From: Cryobacterium ruanii
GTDB lineage: Bacteria > Actinomycetota > Actinomycetes > Actinomycetales > Microbacteriaceae
Reading direction: 5' to 3'
Assembly: GCF_004404055.1 (NCBI RefSeq)
Contig: NZ_SOHK01000017.1
Location: 248,001 to 312,000, forward strand
DNA: 64,000 bases
Under the pieces are notes generated by a model. The model ran no database searches and was not told the DNA's origin. It saw nothing but the letters and a program-made list of their open reading frames with translations. Shown here one piece after another: positions 54,000-61,674 of this stretch. Both the position numbers and the translations under genes were made by a program. How positions within the stretch are numbered: the stretch's first letter is position 1; the number at the start of each line of letters is the position of its first letter.

Positions 54000-55006
54000 A
54001 GGTGGGACTTCTTTCTCTTGATCAGCAGAATGAACACCGGCACGCCGATGAACGCCGTGATGATGCCCACCGGGAGTTCACGTGGCTCGAACGCCGTGCG
54101 TGCGAGCGTATCGGCGATGACCAGAAATAGCCCGCCGAAGACGGCCACGAGCGGCAACAGCCGGCGGTGGCCGGGCCCGCTCACACCGCGCACGAGGTGC
54201 GGCAGGATAAGCCCGACGAATCCGATCGAACCGCTGACGGCCACCATCGCACCGGTCAGCAGGGCGACCGCGCCGAGCAGTGCCCAGCGGGTGCGGGTGA
54301 CATGGATACCGAGGCTCGCCGCCGAGGTGTCGCCGAAGGCGAAGGCGTCGAGCCGGGTCGCCGACAGGAGGATACCGGTGCCCACCGCGGCGACGGCCGT
54401 CGCCGCGATCGCGACGCTGCTCCAGGTGGCGCCGGCCACCGAGCCGAGCAGCCAGTTGAGGATCTCACGGTAGGAATCACCCTTGGCGGCCCAGAAGATG
54501 ATGAACGAGGTCAGGGCTCCGGCGAGCTGTGCGATGGCAAGGCCGGCGAGCACGGCCCGTACCGGGGTGATCGTGCCGCCGGCCTTCGCGATGCTGAGCG
54601 TTGCCACGAGGGCCAAAAGCGCGCCGAGAAACGCTGCGGCCGGCAGAATAAAACCGATGCCGAGAATGACCACGCAGACCGCGCCGACGGATGCCCCGCT
54701 CGACAGCCCGAGCAGGTACGGGTCGGCGAGGGGGTTGCGCGTCACGCTCTGCATGACCGCGCCGCTGAGAGCGAGGCCGGCGCCGACCAGCGCGGCGGTG
54801 AGCACCCGGGGAAGCCGCAGCTGCCAGACGATCGAGTCGATCAAAATCGGCACCGGCTCGGTCGCGAGACCGATATGCGCGGCGATGCTACCCGCCACCT
54901 GGGCGAGGCTCACCGCCGCCGGCCCGATGGTCACCGCCACCCCGCACACGAGAATGAGCGCACTCGTGGCCGCGACGAGCCACGCGAGGTATCGCGCGCG
55001 AGTCAC
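53990..55006 (-). CDS. ABC transporter permease of the proposed F420-0 uptake system (FecCD type)
   Basis: A 338-aa permease with about ten helices of the BtuC/FecCD family. LPRVLTAALVGAGLALSGAV near 69-88 is the standard motif, LADPYLLGLSSGASVGAV near 96-113 follows, and GSIGFVGLILPHLVRGVSG near 260-278 is the coupling loop to the ATPase. The GTG start overlaps the stop of the binding protein gene. It is part of the operon binding protein-permease-ATPase-cofD. Siderophore or cobalamin import would be the default guess from fold alone; the genes around it argue for an F420 precursor. Confidence 0.85.
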   Translation of the reverse strand: MTRARYLAWLVAATSALILVCGVAVTIGPAAVSLAQVAGSIAAHIGLATEPVPILIDSIVWQLRLPRVLTAALVGAGLALSGAVMQSVTRNPLADPYLLGLSSGASVGAVCVVILGIGFILPAAAFLGALLALVATLSIAKAGGTITPVRAVLAGLAIAQLAGALTSFIIFWAAKGDSYREILNWLLGSVAGATWSSVAIAATAVAAVGTGILLSATRLDAFAFGDTSAASLGIHVTRTRWALLGAVALLTGAMVAVSGSIGFVGLILPHLVRGVSGPGHRRLLPLVAVFGGLFLVIADTLARTAFEPRELPVGIITAFIGVPVFILLIKRKKSHLWA

Positions 55007-55992
55007 TCGTTCAGGTCGGCTAGCTGCGCGATGGTAGAGGACGCCGCCTCGACATTGCGGAGGCCGGCCTCGGTGGAGGCGAACGGCAGGATGATGTAGC
55101 GCCGCTTCTTCACGGCACCGAGCACCTGCGTGGCCGGGTCCGATTCGAGCTGGGCGATCTTCGCGGCGGCGGTGTTCCAGGTGGCGTCCACGAGCACGAT
55201 GACGCTCGGGTTGGCCTCGATGATCGATTCCCAGCCGACCGAGGTCCAGGTGTCGTTGACGTCCGCGAAGATGTTGGTGAGCCCGGCGGCCTCCATGATC
55301 ATGGCCGGCGAACCGATTCCGGCACCGACGTACGGGGTGGTCGTGCCGCTGGAATACCAGAGCGCGCTGATCTCGGCGGTGTTCGGCTCGAGCGCCGCGA
55401 GGTCGCCTTCCAGCGTGCTGACCAACTCATCCGCGGCAAGCGACGCGCCGAAGATGGCACCGGCCTCGTCGATCTCAGCGAATACCGTGTCAAAAGTGAG
55501 CGGCTGGGGCATGAAATCGCCCTTGCAGGCGGCGGGAGAGACGTAGCTGCCGACGCCGAGGTCCGCGAGGGCGGGGCGTTCGCCCACGCCGTCGGCGCTG
55601 AAGTTGGACTCCCAGCCGCCGTAGATGAAGTCAGGGTTCAAACCAAGCACGGCTTCCTGGCTGGGAAGAAAGTCGCTGATCACGTTGAGATCTGCCCCGG
55701 CCGCGGCGAGTGTTTCTGGCAGCGGGCCGTCAAGGAAGGCCGAGCCCACGATGCGGTCGCCGAGCCCGAGGGCGAGCAGCAACTCGGTCGCCGAGGACTT
55801 GATCGACACGATGCGTGCAGGGGCGGCCGTGACGGTGACGCTCGTGCCGCAGTTCTCAACGGTGACCGGGTAGCTCGCATTGGAAACCGGGGTCGTGCCG
55901 AGCGTGGCGGCGGGCGGTGCCGCGGCGGCGCATCCGCTGAGCAGCAGTGACGCGGCGACCAGCGCGGTGAGGCGCATGGTGATTCTATTCAT
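55003..55992 (-). CDS. substrate-binding lipoprotein of the proposed F420-0 ABC transporter
   Basis: A 329-aa binding protein of the two-domain helical-backbone (BtuF/FepB) class. The lipoprotein signal is MNRITMRLTALVAASLLLSG followed by Cys at 21. VTAAPARIVSIKSSATELLL near 50-69 is the usual opening of the first lobe. The segment VGSYVSPAACKGDFMPQPLT near 145-164 contains a Cys and is, as I recall, typical of the subfamily labelled F420-0 binding protein. ATG 55992 was chosen (GAAAGAGA upstream); the longer frame to 56025 would spoil the signal peptide. First gene of its operon. Confidence 0.82.
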   Translation of the reverse strand: MNRITMRLTALVAASLLLSGCAAAAPPAATLGTTPVSNASYPVTVENCGTSVTVTAAPARIVSIKSSATELLLALGLGDRIVGSAFLDGPLPETLAAAGADLNVISDFLPSQEAVLGLNPDFIYGGWESNFSADGVGERPALADLGVGSYVSPAACKGDFMPQPLTFDTVFAEIDEAGAIFGASLAADELVSTLEGDLAALEPNTAEISALWYSSGTTTPYVGAGIGSPAMIMEAAGLTNIFADVNDTWTSVGWESIIEANPSVIVLVDATWNTAAAKIAQLESDPATQVLGAVKKRRYIILPFASTEAGLRNVEAASSTIAQLADLNE

Positions 55993-56140
55993 GAGGTCTC
56001 TTTCGGCTTTTCGCGGCCGATACACGAGGCACCTTGGGCGCGAAACTGGCGGAACAGTATGGACCTCAGCCCAAATCCAGGCCAGTAGAACCGGTCAAAG
56101 CAAACCGGTGGTCTGCCTCAACCCTAGGCCCCGCGCAGCA

Positions 56141-57538
56141 CTACGACCAGCGCGCCCTGACCGGGTGCACGGCCGACTCAAGCGGATGCGCCGCCGCGGC
56201 GAGGGCCTCCGCTACCGGTGCGACGTCGTCCGGGAGGGCACCGGCCGTCACTCGAATGAACGCGGGGACGCCGATGTTCGGCTGGAACGGGGTCGACAGG
56301 AACGGGGTCGCCAGAAACGGCGAGCCGCCGGCCACGCGAATTCCCGAGGCGGCGAGGCGCACCAGGGCGCCCTGCTCGTTCTGCACGGGCAGCCAGGTGT
56401 TGATGCCGTCGGCCTGCACTACCTCGACCCCGAACACGGCTAGGGCATCGGCGAGGGCACGCTGGCGGGCGAAGTAGATGCGGCGAGCCTCGCTGACCTG
56501 CGCCATGCTCTCACCGTTGGTGAGCAGGTCGTGCAGAATCGTCTGCAGCATGCGGCTGGTCCAGCCCGGGCCGAGCATGCGCCGCGACACGATCGGGTCG
56601 ATCAGCGCGGACGGGCCGCCGAGCGCCGCCATGCGCAGGTCGGGGCCGTGCGACTTCGAGAAGCTGCGCACGTGCAGGGTGCGGCCCGGCAGCCACCGAC
56701 CGAGGCTCACGTCGGGGGCGATGCTGATCTCGGCGGAGTGGTCGTCTTCGATCACGATGGTGTCGGCGCTCGCCGTGGTCGTGCGCAGCAGCCGGGCGAG
56801 TTCCTCGGCTCGGTGCGCGGTCATCGACGCCCCGGTGGGGTTCTGCGCGCGCGGCTGCAGCAGCACGACGGCCGGGCCGAGCTGGAGAGCCGCGGCGAAA
56901 TCGGCCGGAATGATGCCGTGCGCGTCGACGGACACCGGCAGTCGTTCCAGGCCGAGCTGGTCGAGCAGGTCGAAGAATGGTGGAAACGAGGGGTTCTCCA
57001 CGATCACCCGGTCGCCGAAACGGGTGACGGCGTCGAGGCAGCGCGAAATGGCGTCGAGGGCGCCGTCGACGATGGTGATCGTCTCGACCGGGTACGGCCA
57101 CGAAGCCCGCAGCACCTCGAGCAGCTCCGGAATGATGGGCAGGTCCTGATAACTCGGCGTCACCGCGCGCTGCGATACCCGGGAGAGGGCCGGCCCGAGC
57201 GCCGGCAATAACCGCGGGTCGGGCGTGCCGCGGGAGAGGTCGAGGCGGGCCGGACCGACCGTGCCGATCATGGACTGACTGCGCGCCGGCAGCCACTTGG
57301 GCGCGGCATCCTGCACGAAGGTGCCGCCGCGACCACGCGACACGATCAGGCCGACCGCTGAGAGGGCCTGCCAAGCGTGACTGACCGTCGCGGGACTCAC
57401 TCCGAGCTCACCGGCGAGCACTCGCACGGTGGGCAGGCGGTCCCCGGGGGCGAGGCGGCCGGAAGCGATGAGTCGCCCGACGGCCGCGGCGATCCCCGCG
57501 GGGGTGCGCTGCTCGATTTCGTCGATAAAGTTCTGCAT
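56141..57538 (-). CDS. MocR-family regulator (GntR HTH fused to aminotransferase domain)
   Basis: A 465-aa MocR/PdxR-type protein. The winged helix is PTVRVLAGELGVSPATVSHA near 36-55. The fold-type I aminotransferase-like domain follows, with QPRAQNPTGASM near 228-239, EDDHSAEIS near 264-272 and the PLP lysine in RSFSKSHGPDLR near 291-302. Such regulators sense an amino compound through PLP. It is divergent from the pyrimidine catabolic operon, whose product beta-alanine is an amino acid of the right type, so control of that operon is likely. It lies between the F420 operon and the pyrimidine genes. Confidence 0.85.
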   Translation of the reverse strand: MQNFIDEIEQRTPAGIAAAVGRLIASGRLAPGDRLPTVRVLAGELGVSPATVSHAWQALSAVGLIVSRGRGGTFVQDAAPKWLPARSQSMIGTVGPARLDLSRGTPDPRLLPALGPALSRVSQRAVTPSYQDLPIIPELLEVLRASWPYPVETITIVDGALDAISRCLDAVTRFGDRVIVENPSFPPFFDLLDQLGLERLPVSVDAHGIIPADFAAALQLGPAVVLLQPRAQNPTGASMTAHRAEELARLLRTTTASADTIVIEDDHSAEISIAPDVSLGRWLPGRTLHVRSFSKSHGPDLRMAALGGPSALIDPIVSRRMLGPGWTSRMLQTILHDLLTNGESMAQVSEARRIYFARQRALADALAVFGVEVVQADGINTWLPVQNEQGALVRLAASGIRVAGGSPFLATPFLSTPFQPNIGVPAFIRVTAGALPDDVAPVAEALAAAAHPLESAVHPVRARWS

Positions 57539-57600
57539 TGCTCTTGCCCCTGGCTGCGTCGGACGACAGGATGATTAGTGCGTGCGATACATAGAAAAAC

Positions 57601-57613
57601 ACATTTGAAATGT
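57601..57613. promoter_or_regulatory. candidate operator in the MocR/pyrimidine divergent promoter
   Basis: ACATTT-G-AAATGT, a perfect 13-bp palindrome in a markedly AT-rich stretch (about 57590-57645) of the 152-bp divergent region. It may be a MocR site, but MocR operators are often direct repeats, so this is tentative. Confidence 0.4.
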
Positions 57614-57690
57614 TTACATCAAATAATAACAATAAGAACAGCGCAGTTGGTATTGGCCCTTGACTAACGAAAGCAAGTGGAAGGCACAGC

Positions 57691-58554
57691 ATGACTGTTG
57701 ACACCAGCCAGATTGTTCGAACCGCCATCACCCAGGCCGCCTGGACCGGCGACGAAGAATCCATGATCCAAAAGCACGAGGGCTTCGTGCGCGCCGCTGC
57801 CGCCACGGGCGTGCAGGTAATCTGCTTCCAGGAACTCTTCCATGGCCCCTATTTCGGCATCGTGCAGGACGCCAAATATTACGACTACGCGCAGGCCGTT
57901 CCCGGCCCCATTGTCGAGCGCTTCCAAAAGCTCGCCGCTGAGTACAAGATGGTCATCGTCGTTCCAATGTACGAGGAAGAACAGCCCGGCGTGCTCTACA
58001 ACACCGCCGCGGTCATCGACGCCGACGGAACCTACCTCGGCAAATACCGCAAGCACCACATCCCACACCTGCCGCAGTTCTGGGAAAAATTCTACTTTCG
58101 CCCCGGCAACACCGACTACCCCGTCTTCGACACCCAGTACGGCAAGATCGGCGTATACATCTGCTACGACCGTCACTTCCCCGAGGGCTGGCGCGCGCTC
58201 GGCCTGAACGGCGCCGAGATCGTGTTCAACCCCTCGGCCACCAAGCCCGGGTTATCGAACCGCCTGTGGGAGCTCGAGCAGCCGGCCGCCGCCGTCGCCA
58301 ACCAGTACTACGTCGGCGCGAACAACCGCATCGGCAACGAGCAAGCCGAATTCGGCGACGAGGCCGTGACCTTCTACGGCAGCTCCTACTTCGTCGACCC
58401 CAAGGGCAACTACGTGGGAGAACGCGCCTCGGCCGACTCCGAGGAAATCCTTGTGCGCGATCTCGACCTCGCCGTGATCCGCGAGGTGCGCAACTCCTGG
58501 CAGTTCTACCGTGACCGCCGCCCCGACTCCTACGAGTCCCTCGTCGCGCCGTAG
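57691..58554 (+). CDS. beta-ureidopropionase (N-carbamoyl-beta-alanine amidohydrolase), nitrilase superfamily
   Basis: This 287-aa enzyme hydrolyses N-carbamoyl-beta-alanine to beta-alanine, CO2 and ammonia, third step of reductive pyrimidine breakdown. The Glu-Lys-Cys triad of the nitrilase superfamily is visible: CFQELFHGPYFG near 46-57, KYRKHHIPHLPQFWEKFYF near 113-131, and GVYICYDRHFPEGWRALGLN near 150-169. VANQYYVGANNRIG near 203-216 fits beta-ureidopropionases. GGAAGG precedes the ATG. It is the first gene of the operon, 27 bp before dihydropyrimidinase. Confidence 0.9.
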   Translation: MTVDTSQIVRTAITQAAWTGDEESMIQKHEGFVRAAAATGVQVICFQELFHGPYFGIVQDAKYYDYAQAVPGPIVERFQKLAAEYKMVIVVPMYEEEQPGVLYNTAAVIDADGTYLGKYRKHHIPHLPQFWEKFYFRPGNTDYPVFDTQYGKIGVYICYDRHFPEGWRALGLNGAEIVFNPSATKPGLSNRLWELEQPAAAVANQYYVGANNRIGNEQAEFGDEAVTFYGSSYFVDPKGNYVGERASADSEEILVRDLDLAVIREVRNSWQFYRDRRPDSYESLVAP

Positions 58555-58581
58555 CCCGAGCAGACCACAACGGAGGATGCC

Positions 58582-60015
58582 ATGAAGACCCTGATCAAGA
58601 ACGGCACCGTGGTCAACGCCACGGGCCGAGGGCTCGCCGATGTACTCATCGACGACGAAAAGATCGTCGCGGTGCTCGCCCCCGGCGGGGGCCTGCTCGG
58701 CTTCGATGTGGAGGGCAACGTCGACCGTGTCATCGATGCCGGCGGCAAGTACGTCATTCCCGGCGGCATCGACGCCCACACCCACATGGAGATGCCGTTC
58801 GGCGGCACCCAGGCCAGCGACACCTTTGAAACCGGCACCCGCGCGGCCGCCTGGGGTGGCACCACGAGCATCGTCGATTTCGTCGTGCAGTACGCCGGCG
58901 AAAGCGTTCTCGAACGCTACGCGGCCTGGCAGCAAAAGGCCGCCGGTCAGTGCGCCATCGACTACGGCTTTCACCAGATCCTCTCCGACGTGCAGGACAC
59001 GTCGCTGACCGCGATGGACGAGCTCGTCGACGAGGGCGTCACGAGCTTCAAGCTGTTCATGGCCTACAAGGGCGTGTTCCTGAGTGACGACGGCCAGATC
59101 GTCAAGGCCATGCAGCGCGCAGCAACGAATGGCAGCATGATCATGATGCACGCCGAGAACGGTAGCGTCATCGACCTGCTCGTGCAGCAGGCGGTCGCCG
59201 CGGGCAACACGGGCCCGCTCTATCACGGTCTCACCCGGCCCTGGCAGGCCGAAGAAGAGGCCACTCACCGGGCGATCATGCTCGCCAACCTCACGGGCGC
59301 TCCCCTGTACATAGTGCACGTGTCGGCGAAGCAGGCCGTTGACCAGATTTCCCAGGCCCGCGACAAAGGCCAGAATGTATTCGGTGAGACCTGCCCGCAA
59401 TACCTCTACCTCTCGCTCGAGGACAACTTGGGCGCCAAGAGTGACGAGTGGGGCAGCTTCGAGGGCGCCAAGTGGGTCTGCTCTACGCCACTGCGCGCCA
59501 AGGCCGAAGGCCACCAGCACCATATGTGGCAGAGTCTGCGCACGAACGACATCCAGATGGTCTCCACCGACCACTGCCCGTTCTGCATGAAGGGCCAGAA
59601 AGACCTGGGCCTGACCGACTTCTCCAAGATTCCCAACGGCATCGGCTCGGTCGAGCACCGCATGGACCTGCTATACCAGGGCGTCGTCGACAACAAGATC
59701 TCGCTCGAACGCTGGGTCGAGGTGTGCTCCACCACCCCGGCCCGCATGTTCGGCATGTACGGCCAGAAGGGTGTCATCGCCCCCGGCGCCGACGGCGACG
59801 TGGTGATCTACGACCCGAACGGGCACACGTCCATCGGTGTCGGCAAGTCGCACCACATGAACATGGACTACTCCGCTTGGGAGGGCTACGAGATCGACGG
59901 CCACGTCGACACCGTCATCTCCCGCGGCAAGGTCGTCATCGACGACAACGCCTATCTCGGTACCAAGGGTGACGGTCGCTTTATCAAGCGCGGCCTGAGC
60001 CAGTACCTGATCTGA
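58582..60015 (+). CDS. hydA: dihydropyrimidinase
   Basis: A 477-aa binuclear zinc amidohydrolase opening the ring of dihydrouracil/dihydrothymine to the N-carbamoyl-beta-amino acid. GGIDAHTHMEMPFGGTQASD near 59-78 gives the HxH pair, VTSFKLFMAYKGV near 153-165 the carbamylated Lys and a Tyr, MMHAENG near 189-195 and YIVHVSAKQAVDQ near 242-254 further His ligands, and STDHCPF near 328-334 the catalytic Asp. Related hydantoinases share all these residues; the flanking beta-ureidopropionase and beta-alanine genes favour the pyrimidine role. GGAGG lies before the ATG. Confidence 0.93.
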   Translation: MKTLIKNGTVVNATGRGLADVLIDDEKIVAVLAPGGGLLGFDVEGNVDRVIDAGGKYVIPGGIDAHTHMEMPFGGTQASDTFETGTRAAAWGGTTSIVDFVVQYAGESVLERYAAWQQKAAGQCAIDYGFHQILSDVQDTSLTAMDELVDEGVTSFKLFMAYKGVFLSDDGQIVKAMQRAATNGSMIMMHAENGSVIDLLVQQAVAAGNTGPLYHGLTRPWQAEEEATHRAIMLANLTGAPLYIVHVSAKQAVDQISQARDKGQNVFGETCPQYLYLSLEDNLGAKSDEWGSFEGAKWVCSTPLRAKAEGHQHHMWQSLRTNDIQMVSTDHCPFCMKGQKDLGLTDFSKIPNGIGSVEHRMDLLYQGVVDNKISLERWVEVCSTTPARMFGMYGQKGVIAPGADGDVVIYDPNGHTSIGVGKSHHMNMDYSAWEGYEIDGHVDTVISRGKVVIDDNAYLGTKGDGRFIKRGLSQYLI

Positions 60016-60024
60016 GGGGGAGCC

Positions 60025-61041
60025 ATGGATTTTGGAGCAGTACTGCAGACCAACCCGCCGTCGGCGCGCACTGTGCAACTGGCCAAACTGGCCGAGGCCC
60101 ACGGATTCAGCCACGTCTGGACCTTCGACTCGCACCTGCTCTGGCAGGAGCCCTACGTGATCTACAGCCGCATTCTGGCCGAGACCAGCAAGATCCTCGT
60201 CGGCCCCATGGTCACCAACCCGGCTACCCGTGACTGGACCGTCACGGCGTCGACCTACGCAACCCTCAACGAGATGTACGGCAACCGCACCATCTGCGGC
60301 ATCGGCCGGGGCGACTCGGCGGTGCGCACCACCAACGGCGCCCCGGCCACCCTGAAGACCCTGCGCGAGTCGATCCACGTCATTCGCGAGCTCGCCAACT
60401 CCCGCCCGGTCGAATACAACGGCGCCACCGTGCAGTTTCCGTGGAGCCGCGGTTCCAGCCTGGAGGTGTGGGTCGCCGCCTACGGACCCCTTGCGCTCAA
60501 ACTCGCCGGTGAGGTGGGCGACGGCTTCATTTTGCAAATGGCCGACCTCGACGTCGCCGCATGGATGATCGAAAGCGTGCGCACCGCAGCCTCCAACGCC
60601 GGCCGCGACCCGCTGTCGATCAAGTTCTGCGTTGCCGCCCCCGCCTACATCGGCGAGGACTGGGAGCATATGCGCGACCAGTGCCGCTGGTTCGGCGGCA
60701 TGGTCGGCAACCACGTAGCGGACATCGTCGCCAAGTACGGCGCTGAATCCGCCGTGCCGAAGGCCCTCACCGACTACATCAAGGACCGCGAGGGCTACGA
60801 CTACAACCAGCACGGCAAGGCGGGGAACGAGCACGCCGCGTTCGTGCCCGACGACATCGTCGACCGGTTCTGCCTGCTCGGCACGGCCAAAAACCACGTG
60901 GAGAAGCTCGAGGCGCTCAAAGAGCTCGGCGTCGACCAGTTCGCAGGCTACCTGCAACACGACAACAAAGAAGAGACCATGCGGGTTTACGGCGAAACCG
61001 TGATCCCGGCCCTGACCGACGCCATCACGGCCAAGAAATAG
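60025..61041 (+). CDS. LLM-class F420/flavin-dependent oxidoreductase of the pyrimidine cluster
   Basis: A 338-aa luciferase-like monooxygenase-fold enzyme. MDFGAVLQTNPPSARTVQLA opens the barrel; FSHVWTFDSHLLWQEPYVIY near 33-52, GPMVTNPATRDWTVTAST near 65-82 and CGIGRGDSAVRTTNG near 97-111 follow the pattern of the family labelled TIGR03842 (F420-dependent oxidoreductase, CPS_4043 family), which I recall beside dihydropyrimidinase genes. Homologues occur in organisms without F420, so FMN is possible. It starts 9 nt after hydA. A role in uracil reduction or in handling a pyrimidine analogue is open. Confidence 0.82.
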   Translation: MDFGAVLQTNPPSARTVQLAKLAEAHGFSHVWTFDSHLLWQEPYVIYSRILAETSKILVGPMVTNPATRDWTVTASTYATLNEMYGNRTICGIGRGDSAVRTTNGAPATLKTLRESIHVIRELANSRPVEYNGATVQFPWSRGSSLEVWVAAYGPLALKLAGEVGDGFILQMADLDVAAWMIESVRTAASNAGRDPLSIKFCVAAPAYIGEDWEHMRDQCRWFGGMVGNHVADIVAKYGAESAVPKALTDYIKDREGYDYNQHGKAGNEHAAFVPDDIVDRFCLLGTAKNHVEKLEALKELGVDQFAGYLQHDNKEETMRVYGETVIPALTDAITAKK

Positions 61042-61112
61042 CCATGCGGATGCCGGCCACCAGCGAGCAGACCGCCCCGCTCACCCGCGGCGCGCGCGGG
61101 GTAGCTGAACTG

Positions 61113-61252
61113 CGCCTGCCCAGTAGCCCCATGGGTGTGCACCGGCGCCTGCCCAGTAGCCCCATGGGTGTGCACCGGCGCCTGCCCAGTAGCCCCATGG
61201 GTGTGCACCGGCGCCTGCCCAGTAGCCCCATGGGTGTGCACCGGCGCCTGCG
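61113..61252. repeat. four perfect 33-bp tandem repeats plus partial fifth
   Basis: Identical units at 61113-61145, 61146-61178, 61179-61211 and 61212-61244, with the first 8 bp again at 61245. Each unit holds two palindromes, CCCATGGG and GTGCAC. Since 33 is a multiple of three, an open frame runs through (11-residue unit LPSSPMGVHRR on the plus strand). There are no spacers, so not CRISPR. It lies between the LLM gene and a decayed binding-protein gene. Confidence 0.95.
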
Positions 61253-61653
61253 CGGAGGCCTCTCCGAAGATGAGGGACTCGACCTGACCATGGTCGAGGG
61301 CGGCCCCAACATCGTTCCCCCGGATGTGCTCGCGGCCGGCCACGTGGACTACGCCATTTCTTGTGTGCCCGAGGTGCACGGCTCGATCGAACAGGGTGCG
61401 AACATCAGCATCGAGTGGGAACGCTTCGTCGGCATGGAGCAGGCCGATGTCGCCCAGGACGACATTTCCCTGATCCAGCAGGCCTTCGACATGAACGCCT
61501 TCCTCTCCGGCGACATCGACGCGGCCCAGGTGATGACCTACAACGAATACGCCCAGGTTCTCGCGATCGTGAACGAAGACACTGTCGAGCTCTACCAGCC
61601 CGATGAGCTCAACGTCATCGACACAATTTTCATCGTTTCACCACCACCACCAA
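61253..61653 (+). pseudogene. remnant of an NMT1/THI5-type ABC substrate-binding protein
   Basis: Two separate parts of a pyrimidine-type solute-binding protein are fused. LDLTMVEGGPNIVPPDVLAA through AISCVPEVHGSIEQGANI matches the early ligand-binding lobe of these proteins. After an internal deletion the frame resumes as ERFVGMEQADVAQDDISLIQ, AFDMNAFLSGDIDAAQVMTY, NEYAQVLAIVNE and ELYQPDELNVID, the late part. The signal peptide, the middle and the C-terminus are missing, and the region before it is replaced by the 33-bp repeats. The frame stays open from 61044 to 61682, so a short fusion peptide could be made, but not a working binding protein. No permease or ATPase for it is nearby. Confidence 0.75.
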
Positions 61654-61674
61654 CACAGAAAGCCAGCGATATAC

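Noticed and set aside
53226..55992. Ordinary siderophore, heme or cobalamin importer
   Set aside because: The fold allows it, but the translational coupling to cofD and the adjacency to cofE, cofC and an FGD-like gene make the F420-precursor reading stronger. It is kept as an alternative in the feature entries.
58252..59658. Long minus-strand frame opposite dihydropyrimidinase, and similar ones at 59671-60960 and 61630-63006
   Set aside because: These are mirror frames of high-GC genes with third-position bias; the plus-strand proteins carry complete catalytic motifs.
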